From Macromonas bipunctata (GTDB taxonomy: Bacteria; Pseudomonadota; Gammaproteobacteria; Burkholderiales; Burkholderiaceae_C): a stretch of 64,000 bases of DNA. Numbering within the stretch: position 1 is the stretch's first letter; each line of letters begins with the position of its first letter. The translations under genes were made by a program, and so were the position numbers. The stretch is from assembly GCF_002837135.1 (NCBI RefSeq), contig NZ_NWBQ01000020.1, positions 1 to 64,000 on the forward strand. Reading direction: 5' to 3'. The notes beneath the pieces were generated by a model. That model was not told the origin of the DNA. It did not search any database and worked only from the letters and a program-made list of their open reading frames with translations. Below, one piece after another: positions 34,137 through 44,941 of this stretch.

Positions 34137-34847
34137 ATGACACAACACGCCCTGAGCGCCTTCCCGATCACGCACAAGTGGCCGCCGCAGCACCCCGATC
34201 GGCTGCAGCTGTATTCCCTGCCCACGCCCAACGGCATCAAGGTGTCGGCGTTCTTGGAGGAAACCGGCCTGCCCTACGAGGCGCACCTGGTGCGCTTTGA
34301 CAGCAACGACCAACTTTCGCCCGAATTCCTGTCGCTCAACCCCAACAACAAGATCCCGGCCATCCTCGACCCCAACGGCCCGGGCGGCCAGCCACTGGCG
34401 TTGTTCGAGTCCGGCGCCATCCTGTGGTATCTGGCCGAAAAGACCGGCCAGCTGCTGCCCGCCGACCCCGCGCTGCGCTACGAGACGCTGCAATGGGTGA
34501 TGTTCCAGATGGGCGGCGTGGGCCCGATGTTTGGCCAGCTGGGCTTCTTCCACAAGTTTGCGGGCAAGGACTTCGAGGACAAGCGCCCGCGCGACCGCTA
34601 CGTGGCCGAGGTGCAGCGCCTGCTGGTCGTGCTGGAACAGCGCCTGGCCACGCACCCCTGGATCATGGGCGAGGACTACACCATCGCCGACCTGGCCATC
34701 CTGCCTTGGGTGCGCACGCTGGTGAACTTCTACGAGGCGGGCGCGCTGGTGGGCTTTGACCAGTACCCACACGTGGGCCGCACGCTGGCGGCGTGGCTGC
34801 AACGCCCGGCGGTGCAGCGCAGCCTCAACATCCCGGCGCGGGACTGA
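34137..34847 (+). CDS. Glutathione S-transferase family protein (YfcG/YghU-like)
   Basis: A 236-residue protein with a thioredoxin-like N-terminal domain and all-helical C-terminal domain. The N-terminal motif YSLPTPNGIKVSAFLEE has Thr-Pro-Asn, as in the disulfide-bond reductases YfcG/YghU, and the cis-Pro/glutathione-binding segments NKIPAI and FESGAILWYLAE are present. The C-terminal WIMGEDYTIADLAI N-capping box is intact. Starts at ATG 34122 and GTG 34125 overlap the bamD end and have a better-placed GGAAGAA site, so a protein a few residues longer is possible. Likely a glutathione-linked oxidoreductase. Confidence 0.88.
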   Translation: MTQHALSAFPITHKWPPQHPDRLQLYSLPTPNGIKVSAFLEETGLPYEAHLVRFDSNDQLSPEFLSLNPNNKIPAILDPNGPGGQPLALFESGAILWYLAEKTGQLLPADPALRYETLQWVMFQMGGVGPMFGQLGFFHKFAGKDFEDKRPRDRYVAEVQRLLVVLEQRLATHPWIMGEDYTIADLAILPWVRTLVNFYEAGALVGFDQYPHVGRTLAAWLQRPAVQRSLNIPARD

Positions 34848-34856
34848 AACGGGCCA

Positions 34857-35108
34857 TCAACGGTAGAACGCTTCCACCTGCCCCTTGAGCTTGAGCAGCA
34901 GCGGACGGCCCTTGCGGTCCACGGTCTTGCCGGCCGGCACCTTGATCCAGCCTTCGCTGACGCAATACTCCTCCACGTCCGAGCGCTCCTTGCCATTGAA
35001 GCGGATGCCGATGTCGTGCTCGAACACGGCGGCCACATGGTGCGGGCTGCGCGGGTCGATCGACAGGTGGTCGGGCAAGGCAGGACGGGTGGCGTTGGAT
35101 TCGCTCAT
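34857..35108 (-). CDS. DUF3297 family protein
   Basis: An 83-residue protein of unknown function. It shows the conserved family core: PDHLSIDPRSPHH, DIGIRFNG, VEEYCVSEGW and KTVDRKGRPL. No signal peptide or membrane segment is visible, so it is probably cytoplasmic. It is monocistronic, 9 bases from the convergent glutathione transferase gene and divergent from the penicillin-binding protein gene, from which it is separated by an 86-base intergenic region. Confidence 0.88.
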   Translation of the reverse strand: MSESNATRPALPDHLSIDPRSPHHVAAVFEHDIGIRFNGKERSDVEEYCVSEGWIKVPAGKTVDRKGRPLLLKLKGQVEAFYR

Positions 35109-35194
35109 GACAGAAAACTCCTAGTATGGTGAACAATCGGCCCCGATTGTCCACGACTCCAGCCCCCATGCGGCGCTGACCGCAGAGAGAAACG

Positions 35195-37666
35195 GTGCAA
35201 ATTCCAGACACTTTTAGGGACAACCTGGTCCAGACCCTGCGCCGGGTGCGCATCTGGCTGTGGCACTGGCGCGTGCCGCCGTGGCGCCGCGCGTTGCGCT
35301 GGCTGACCGTAGTCATGCTGCTGGGCCTGCTGTACCTGCTGGTGCTGATACCGCTGACGCCCAGCACCAACGACATCCGCAAGGCCGCGCTGGAGCAGCC
35401 CGCACAGGTGGTGTCGGCCGACGGCAAGCTGCTGGCCGAGTTCAAGCGTTCCAACCGGGTCTGGGTCGAGCTGGAGGACATCTCGCCCCACGTGCGCCAC
35501 GCGCTGGTGGCCACCGAGGACCACCGCTTCTTCGAGCACCATGGCATCGACTGGTACCGCACCGCAGCCTCGGCCGTGCACACGCTGATGGGCAACCGCC
35601 AGGGCGGCTCGACGCTGACGCAGCAACTGGCACGCAACCTGTACCCGGAGCAGATCGGGCGTGCGCCCACGCTCAACCGCAAACTCAAGGAGGCCATCAC
35701 CGCGCTCAAGATCGAGTGGGTGCATTCCAAGGACGACATCCTGGAGACCTACCTCAACACGGTGCCGTTCCTGTACAACGCCTTTGGCATCGAGATGGCG
35801 GCGCACACCTACTTCGACACCTCCGCCGACGCGCTGGACGTGCTGCAAAGCGCCACCCTGGTCGGCATGCTCAAGGGCAACAGCTACTACAACCCGGTGC
35901 TGAATCCGGAACGCGCCGTGCAGCGTCGCAACACCGTGCTGGGCCAGATGGTGAAACGCCAGCGCCTGGACGCGGCGCAGTACGAGCGGCTGCGCCAGAA
36001 GCCGCTGCGCATCGTGTTTGCGCGCCAGAACGAACCGCTGGGCGTGGCGCCGCACTTCACGCAGCAGCTCAAGAAGTGGCTGATTGCCTGGGCCGACCGC
36101 AACGACTACAACATCTACAGCGACGGCCTGGTGGTGCGCACCACGCTCGACAGCAAGCTGCAAACGCTGGCCAACCAGGCGGTGGCGCGACAGGGCAAGC
36201 GACTGCAAGGCGTGGCCGATGCCGAATGGAGCACCCGCCAGGGCTGGCGCCTGGACAACCCGCTGGTGCAGACACTGGTGCGCGAAACGGCGGAATACCG
36301 CAAACTCAGCGCCGCCGGGGTCGCACCGGAACAGGCGCTGCAGGTGCTGCAGGCCGACCCGGACTTCATGCGCGTGCTGCGGGAGAAGAAAACCCTGGTG
36401 CAGGCGGGTTTTCTGGCGCTGGATCCGCGCAACGGCCACATCAAGGCCTGGGTGGGCAGCCGCGACTTCGAGCAGGACGCCTTCGACCACGTGCAGCAGG
36501 CGCGGCGTCAGCCGGGCTCCACTTTCAAGCCCTTCGTCTATGGCGAGGTGCTGCGCCAGGGCGCCAGCCCGGACGACACCTGGGTGGATCAGGCGGTGGA
36601 GATCGACGTCGGCAACGGCGAGATCTGGCGCCCCACCGATGGCGGCAACCCCAGCGGACGCGCCATCAGCCTGCGCGACGGGCTGGTCTATTCCAAGAAC
36701 ACCATCGCCGCCCAGATCATGCAAAGCGTGGGTGCCACCAAGGTGGCGCGGCTGGCGTACGGAATGGGCGTGCGTCACAGCCCGCTGGAGGCCGTGCCCT
36801 CGCTGGCCCTGGGCACCAGCCCAGTCACGCTCAAGGAGATGGTGAGCGCCTACGGCACCATCGCGCACCAGGGCCAGTACATGGAGCCGGTATGGGTGAC
36901 GCAGATCGAGGACCGCCACGGCAACGTGCTGGAGACCTTTGCCCCCAGCGAGCCCGAGCAGGCGCTGTCGGCCGACGTGGCCTACGAGCTGCTGGACGTG
37001 ATGCGCGGCGTGGTCACGCGCGGCACGGGGCGCGACATCCGGCAGCGTTTTGGCATCCAGGCCGACGTGGCGGGCAAGACTGGCACCACACAGGACAATG
37101 CCGACGGCTGGTTCATCCTGATGCACCCGCAACTGGTGGCGGGCGCGTGGGTCGGCTTCAACGACAGCCGCATCACCCTGCGCAGCGACCACTGGGGCCA
37201 GGGGGCGCGCAGCGCGTTGCCGATGGTGGGCGACTTTGTGGCCAAGGCGCTGCAAGGCCGCGCCATCGACCGCAAGGTGCGCTTCACCGCCCCCGAAGAC
37301 AACAGCTGGTGGCGCCGCCTGGGCTGGCAGGCACAGCAGTGGCTGGAGCAATGGTGGCGCCAGCTGGACATGCCATTGCCGGAACTGCCCGCTCTGCCCG
37401 CTCTGCCCGGCTGGGCCGAGCTGCAACGCTGGCTCGATGGCCTGGCACTGCCCGAGTGGCCCTTTGGCTGGCCCGACCCGTGGCCGGAGCTGCCCCGCCC
37501 CGACCCGCGCACACCGGAACGCGCACCCCTGGACGCGCCGCCCGGCCAGACCACGCCCGACCCGCTGCAGGAAAAGATCGACCAGATCCTGGAAGAGCAG
37601 CGGGTGCAGGACATTCTGGAGGCGGTGCCGGGTGCCACCCCGCCGATGGACTCGAATCCGCCATGA
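35195..37666 (+). CDS. Bifunctional penicillin-binding protein 1 (transglycosylase/transpeptidase)
   Basis: Class A PBP that polymerises and cross-links peptidoglycan. The start is GTG at 35195 after GAGAGAAA. The 823-residue protein has one membrane anchor at about 36-53, a GT51 transglycosylase with catalytic Glu108 (ATEDHRFF) and QGGSTLTQQLARNL, and a transpeptidase with Ser442-x-x-Lys445 (STFK), a Ser-Lys-Asn motif and Lys628-Thr-Gly. The last ~110 residues are an unusual tail rich in Trp, Pro and Leu, then Pro/Asp, ending in a short acidic helix. I do not assign a PBP1a/1b/1c symbol. Confidence 0.92.
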   Translation: MQIPDTFRDNLVQTLRRVRIWLWHWRVPPWRRALRWLTVVMLLGLLYLLVLIPLTPSTNDIRKAALEQPAQVVSADGKLLAEFKRSNRVWVELEDISPHVRHALVATEDHRFFEHHGIDWYRTAASAVHTLMGNRQGGSTLTQQLARNLYPEQIGRAPTLNRKLKEAITALKIEWVHSKDDILETYLNTVPFLYNAFGIEMAAHTYFDTSADALDVLQSATLVGMLKGNSYYNPVLNPERAVQRRNTVLGQMVKRQRLDAAQYERLRQKPLRIVFARQNEPLGVAPHFTQQLKKWLIAWADRNDYNIYSDGLVVRTTLDSKLQTLANQAVARQGKRLQGVADAEWSTRQGWRLDNPLVQTLVRETAEYRKLSAAGVAPEQALQVLQADPDFMRVLREKKTLVQAGFLALDPRNGHIKAWVGSRDFEQDAFDHVQQARRQPGSTFKPFVYGEVLRQGASPDDTWVDQAVEIDVGNGEIWRPTDGGNPSGRAISLRDGLVYSKNTIAAQIMQSVGATKVARLAYGMGVRHSPLEAVPSLALGTSPVTLKEMVSAYGTIAHQGQYMEPVWVTQIEDRHGNVLETFAPSEPEQALSADVAYELLDVMRGVVTRGTGRDIRQRFGIQADVAGKTGTTQDNADGWFILMHPQLVAGAWVGFNDSRITLRSDHWGQGARSALPMVGDFVAKALQGRAIDRKVRFTAPEDNSWWRRLGWQAQQWLEQWWRQLDMPLPELPALPALPGWAELQRWLDGLALPEWPFGWPDPWPELPRPDPRTPERAPLDAPPGQTTPDPLQEKIDQILEEQRVQDILEAVPGATPPMDSNPP

Positions 37667-37697
37667 CCTGCAGGCAGGGTCAGCCGCACCAACAGCA

Positions 37698-37718
37698 AGG
37701 CCCGCACATGGCGGGCCT
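37698..37718. terminator. Hairpin between convergent genes
   Basis: A perfect 8-bp GC stem (37698-37705 with 37711-37718) with a 5-base loop stands between the stop codons of the PBP gene and zapE. No T-run follows on either strand, so termination is only suggested by position. Confidence 0.4.
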
Positions 37719-37762
37719 GCCAATCACCCTGCGGCGGGTGCAACACGGTTCGGGGCGCGCCG

Positions 37763-38911
37763 TCAGGTCAGCGAGGTATCGACCTCGCGGCGCTCCAGCT
37801 CCAGGTACTCCTTGGACTGCATCTCGTTGAGGCGCGACACCGTGCGCGGGAACTCGTGCGACAGCGGCCCTTCGGTGTAGAGCTCCTCGGCGGGCACGGC
37901 GGCCGACAGCATCAGCTTGACGCGGCGGTCGTACAACACATCCACCAGCCAGGTGAAGCGGCGCGCCTGCGAGGCCATGTTCACTGGCATGTGCGGCACG
38001 TTGCTCACCAGCACGGTGTGGAACTGGTTGGCCAGCTCCAAATAATCGTTCTGCGAACGCGGGCCACCGCACAGGGTGCGGAAGTCGAACCATACCACGC
38101 CGCCAGCGCGGCGGATGGCACGGATCTGGCGTGACTCGATCTGCAGCACCGGCTCCTCGTCGTGGGTCTCGGCCAGCCGGTTGAAGGCGTCCTCGAGCTC
38201 GGCGTCGGTGTCCGGGCTCAGCGGCGTGTGGTAGAGCTTGACGGCCTCCAGCGTGCGGCGGCGGTAGTCGGTGCCGTTGTCCACGTTAAGCACCGCCATG
38301 GTCTGCTTGAGCAGCTCGATGGCGGGCAGGATGCGGTCGCGGTGCAACCCATCGGGGTAGAGCCCGTCTGGGTGGAAGTTGCTGGTGGTGACCATGCCGA
38401 TGCCGTAGCGGTGCATGGCGTCCAGCACCCGGTGCAGGATCATGGCATCGGTCACGTCGGCCACGTGGAACTCGTCAAAGCACAGCAAGCGGTAGCGCTT
38501 GGACATGCGCTTGCCGAGCTCGTCCAACGGGTTGACCGTACCTTGCAGTTCATTGAGTTCGCGGTGTACCTCGCGCATGAACTCGTGAAAGTGCAGGCGC
38601 GTCTTGCGGCGCAGCGGCACGGCGTTGAAAAAGCAATCCATCAGGAAGCTTTTGCCGCGCCCCACCCCACCGTACATGTAAACCCCTTTCGGGATCGGCA
38701 AGCGGTTGATGAATTTTTTCAAGGCGTTGGAACGCTTGTGCTTGAAGTGCGCCCATTCCGCCGCGCAATGCTCCAGCGCCTCAATGGCGCGCAACTGCGC
38801 TGGGTCGCTCTGGAAACCGCGCACTTTTAACTCGGCTTCGTAAGCGGTACGCACCGGCCCCCAAGGGGTGCCGGATGCCACGGAAGAACGGGACGCAACA
38901 GACTGGCTCAT
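37763..38911 (-). CDS. zapE: Cell division ATPase ZapE (AFG1-like)
   Basis: AFG1-family P-loop ATPase; E. coli ZapE associates with the Z-ring. The 382-residue protein has Walker A at 81-88 (GGVGRGKS) and Walker B at 142-147 (LLCFDE), followed by TTSNFHPDGLYPDGL, a family signature. ATG at 38911. It lies 18 bases after lpd and downstream of sucA-sucB-lpd in a minus-strand run, the usual betaproteobacterial arrangement, although no functional link is known. Confidence 0.93.
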   Translation of the reverse strand: MSQSVASRSSVASGTPWGPVRTAYEAELKVRGFQSDPAQLRAIEALEHCAAEWAHFKHKRSNALKKFINRLPIPKGVYMYGGVGRGKSFLMDCFFNAVPLRRKTRLHFHEFMREVHRELNELQGTVNPLDELGKRMSKRYRLLCFDEFHVADVTDAMILHRVLDAMHRYGIGMVTTSNFHPDGLYPDGLHRDRILPAIELLKQTMAVLNVDNGTDYRRRTLEAVKLYHTPLSPDTDAELEDAFNRLAETHDEEPVLQIESRQIRAIRRAGGVVWFDFRTLCGGPRSQNDYLELANQFHTVLVSNVPHMPVNMASQARRFTWLVDVLYDRRVKLMLSAAVPAEELYTEGPLSHEFPRTVSRLNEMQSKEYLELERREVDTSLT

Positions 38912-38929
38912 CAACCGCTTTCAACAACT

Positions 38930-40369
<1,440 letters not shown>

Positions 40370-40433
40370 GAGAATTCCTTGGGCGTGGTACAGCACGCGG
40401 GATCAAAAGTATAAAAGCCCCAAGGCTGCCGAC

Positions 40434-40453
40434 AACACCCCCACAGGGGCGTT
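40434..40453. repeat. Inverted repeat between sucB and lpdA
   Basis: An 8-base stem (40434-40441 with 40446-40453, one A:C mismatch; G:T pair on the transcript strand) flanks a 4-base loop. It lies in the 114-base gap inside the operon and has no T-run. It might be an RNA processing or attenuation element. Confidence 0.35.
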
Positions 40454-40483
40454 GCCTTCAGCCATGAGGCTGCACGGGGGTGC

Positions 40484-41734
<1,251 letters not shown>

Positions 41735-41772
41735 GATGTTGTTTTAACTCTGAAATGTCGTTGGAGCGAAGG

Positions 41773-44652
41773 TTACTTGGTCAGCACAAAACCCTTGAGC
41801 TTGGCAAAAGCGGCCTCGATCAGGGCCTTTTGCTGGTCTTGGTGCAGGTGTGAGTAACCCACCGCGGGTGAGGCCGAAGCGGCGCGACCGGCGTAGCCCA
41901 GCTTCTGGCCATCGAGCATGTTCTCGTGGATGTTGTGCTGGATGAAGAACCACGCGCCCTGGTTTTGCGGCTCGTCCTGGCACCACACGATGTCGGTGGC
42001 GTTGGGGTACTTCTTGAGCTCGGCGCCGAAGGCCTTGTGCGGGAACGGGTACAGCTGCTCGACGCGGACGATGGCCACGTCGCTGGCGCCCTTTTCCTCA
42101 CGCTTCTTGACCAGGTCGTAGTACACCTTGCCCGAGCAGGCAATGATGCGCTTGACCTTGGCGGCGTTCTTGGCCACTTCGGCGTTCTGTTCCGGGATCA
42201 CGGTCTGGAACGCGCCCTTGGTGAACTCGGACAGCGGCGAGGTCGCGTCCTTGTTGCGCAGCAGCGACTTGGGCGTGAAGATGACCAGCGGCTTGCGCAG
42301 GTTGCGCACCACTTGACGGCGCAACACGTGAAAGATCTGGCTGGCCGTGGTCGGCTGCACGATCTGCATGTTGGTGTCGGCGGCCAGCTGCATGAAGCGT
42401 TCCAGACGGGCCGAGCTGTGCTCGGGGCCTTGACCTTCGTAACCGTGCGGCAGCATCAGGGTCAAGCCATTGACGCGGCCCCACTTGACCTCACCAGAAG
42501 CGATGAACTGGTCGATCACGACTTGGGCACCGTTGGCGAAGTCGCCAAACTGGGCTTCCCAGATCACCAAGGTGTTGGGGTCGGAGCCAGCGTAGCCGTA
42601 CTCGTAAGCCAGCACCGCTTCTTCCGACAGGATGGAATCGATGACCACAAACGGGGCCTGGTTCTCAGCCACGTTTTGCAGCGGCACATAGGTGCCGGTG
42701 TCCCACTTCTCGCGGTTTTGGTCGTGGATGACGGCATGGCGGTGCGTGAACGTACCGCGACCGCAGTCTTCACCCGACAAACGCACGGGGTAGCCCGAAG
42801 CCACCAGCGAGGCAAACGCCATGTGCTCGCCCATGCCCCAGTCCACGTTGACTTCACCACGGCCCATTGCGGCGCGGTCGGCGTACACCTTCTTGACCAG
42901 TTGGTGCGGGGTCACGCTCTCGGGGATGGTGGTGAGCTTTTCGGACAGACGCTTCCACTCGGTGAGCGGAATGGCGGTGTCGCCCGCATCGGTCCATTTT
43001 TTGCCCAAGAACGGGGCCCAATCGACCGCGTACTTGCTCTTGAAGTTGGTCAGTACCGGATCGACGGTGTGGCGGCCTTCGTCCATCGCAGCACGGTAGG
43101 CCTTGACCATGTCATCGCCCAGCGATTCGCCCAAACCTTGTGCGGCCAGCTTGTCGGCGTACAGCTTGCGGGTGCCGGGGTGAGCACCGATCTTTTTGTA
43201 CATCAGCGGCTGGGTCAGGCTGGGGGTATCTTGCTCGTTGTGACCCAGCTTGCGGAAGCAGATAATGTCCACCACGACGTCCTTGCGGAAGGTCATGCGG
43301 AACTCTAGGGCCAATTGCATGGCCAGCACCACGGCTTCTGGATCGTCACCGTTGACGTGCAGCACCGGCGACTCGATCATCTTGACGATGTCGGTGCAGT
43401 ACATGGTGGAGCGCAGGTCGCGCGGATCGGAGGTGGTGAAACCGATCTGGTTGTTGATGATCAGGTGCACCGTGCCGCCGGTGGAGTAGCCACGGGTTTC
43501 GGACAGCGCCAGGGTTTCCTGGTTCACGCCTTGACCGGCAAAGGCGGCATCGCCGTGTACCAGCACCGGCAACACTTGCTGGCCCAGCGGATCGCCACGG
43601 CGATCCATGCGGGCGCGCACGGAACCTTCCACCACCGGGTTGACGATTTCCAGGTGCGACGGGTTGAACGCCAGGCTCAAGTGAACGGGTCCACCGGCAG
43701 TGGACACGTCGGAGCTGAAGCCCTGGTGGTACTTCACGTCACCGGCGGGCAGATCCTCGGGCGCGGTGTGGTCGAATTCGGCAAACAAGTCCTTGGGCAT
43801 CTTGCCCAGGGTGTTGACCAGCACGTTCAGACGGCCACGGTGGGCCATGCCGATCACGATTTCCTGCACGCCCTTGGCACCGGCTTGCTGGATCAGCTCG
43901 TCCATCGCAGCGATGAAACTTTCGCCCCCTTCGAGCGAGAAACGCTTTTGGCCGACGTACTTGGTGTGCAAGTAGCGTTCCAAGCCTTCGGCAGCGGTCA
44001 AGCGGTCCAGAATGTGCTTTTTCTTTTCAGCGGTGAAAGCCGGCTTGCTGCGGATGCTTTCCAGTTTTTGCTGCCACCAACGCTTTTGCTCTTGGTTGGT
44101 GGTGTGCATGAACTCGGCGCCGATGGTGCCGCAGTAGGTCTCGCGCAGCGCGTTGAGCAGCTCACGCAGCGACATGGTCTCCTTGCCGAAGAAGGTGTTG
44201 CTGGTGTTGAACACCGTTTCCTGATCGGCGTCGGTGAAGCCGTAGAACGACGGCTCCAGCTCCGGAATGGCCGGGCGCTCGGTGCGTTGCAGCGGATCGA
44301 GGTTGGCCCAGCGCTGGCCGACGTTGCGGTAGGCGGCAATGAGCTGCTGGGTGGAGACGCGCTTGCGGCCCAGGTCGGAGTCGGCGCCGCTGGCCACCAC
44401 CACTTGCGTCACGCCGGCCTTGGCACGCTCGGCGAAGGCGTTGATGACGGGCAGGTGCGGGATGTCGCGGGCATCGCTGCCGTCGGCGGCCGGCACGTGC
44501 TGCAGGGCGTCAAAGTAGGCGCGCCACGTGTCGGGCACGCTGGTGGGGTCGGCCAGGTAGTTTTCGTACATCTCTTCGACATAGGGCGCGTTGCCGCCGA
44601 AGAGGTAGGTGTTGCCCTGGTAGGCAACGTAGACGCTGTTCGTCTCGCTCAT
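41773..44652 (-). CDS. sucA: 2-oxoglutarate dehydrogenase E1 component
   Basis: Thiamine-diphosphate enzyme that decarboxylates 2-oxoglutarate in the TCA cycle. At 959 residues it has the usual length. The N-terminal segment LFGGNAPYVEEMYENYL, the GMAHRGRLNVLVNTLGK active-site region, the HGDAAFAGQG thiamine-binding motif and the C-terminal QDEPQNQGAW segment are all present. ATG at 44652. It is the first gene of sucA-sucB-lpdA, with a 289-base leader region that should hold the promoter. Confidence 0.97.
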   Translation of the reverse strand: MSETNSVYVAYQGNTYLFGGNAPYVEEMYENYLADPTSVPDTWRAYFDALQHVPAADGSDARDIPHLPVINAFAERAKAGVTQVVVASGADSDLGRKRVSTQQLIAAYRNVGQRWANLDPLQRTERPAIPELEPSFYGFTDADQETVFNTSNTFFGKETMSLRELLNALRETYCGTIGAEFMHTTNQEQKRWWQQKLESIRSKPAFTAEKKKHILDRLTAAEGLERYLHTKYVGQKRFSLEGGESFIAAMDELIQQAGAKGVQEIVIGMAHRGRLNVLVNTLGKMPKDLFAEFDHTAPEDLPAGDVKYHQGFSSDVSTAGGPVHLSLAFNPSHLEIVNPVVEGSVRARMDRRGDPLGQQVLPVLVHGDAAFAGQGVNQETLALSETRGYSTGGTVHLIINNQIGFTTSDPRDLRSTMYCTDIVKMIESPVLHVNGDDPEAVVLAMQLALEFRMTFRKDVVVDIICFRKLGHNEQDTPSLTQPLMYKKIGAHPGTRKLYADKLAAQGLGESLGDDMVKAYRAAMDEGRHTVDPVLTNFKSKYAVDWAPFLGKKWTDAGDTAIPLTEWKRLSEKLTTIPESVTPHQLVKKVYADRAAMGRGEVNVDWGMGEHMAFASLVASGYPVRLSGEDCGRGTFTHRHAVIHDQNREKWDTGTYVPLQNVAENQAPFVVIDSILSEEAVLAYEYGYAGSDPNTLVIWEAQFGDFANGAQVVIDQFIASGEVKWGRVNGLTLMLPHGYEGQGPEHSSARLERFMQLAADTNMQIVQPTTASQIFHVLRRQVVRNLRKPLVIFTPKSLLRNKDATSPLSEFTKGAFQTVIPEQNAEVAKNAAKVKRIIACSGKVYYDLVKKREEKGASDVAIVRVEQLYPFPHKAFGAELKKYPNATDIVWCQDEPQNQGAWFFIQHNIHENMLDGQKLGYAGRAASASPAVGYSHLHQDQQKALIEAAFAKLKGFVLTK

Positions 44653-44941
44653 GGATTCGCTGACCTCCGTTTTCCTGGGGAAAACATTAGCTGGTTACAA
44701 AAAACCTTCCGCGACACGGCTGAACCGGTTGGCGGATGCGACAGTGACTGTGGAAGGAACTGAAGCAAAACGCCGATTGTGCCACTGAATGCCGCAGGCT
44801 GGGAAAACACGGACTTTTGCCGCACCCGCTGGCGGGCGCATGAATGCAGTCGTGTTGCGATTTTCTCACGTGCAACCCCCGCCGGACACGCTGTGGCACC
44901 GCGCGGGGGTGATTCGGGCATCAGGTTTACCCTGATAGGGT
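44653..44941. other. Intergenic region prpE-sucA
   Basis: The longest gene-free stretch in the window (289 bases). It must hold the end of the prpE transcript and the sucA promoter. Two hairpins are visible near prpE: a 6-bp stem with a 5-base loop at 44920-44936 and an 8-bp CG stem with a long loop at 44875-44910. Neither has a clean T-run on the minus strand. No tRNA or convincing small ORF was seen. Confidence 0.5.

Noticed and set aside
35105-37723. A very long minus-strand frame opposite the PBP gene
   Set aside because: Antisense to a gene with all catalytic motifs; composition is typical of an opposite-strand shadow.
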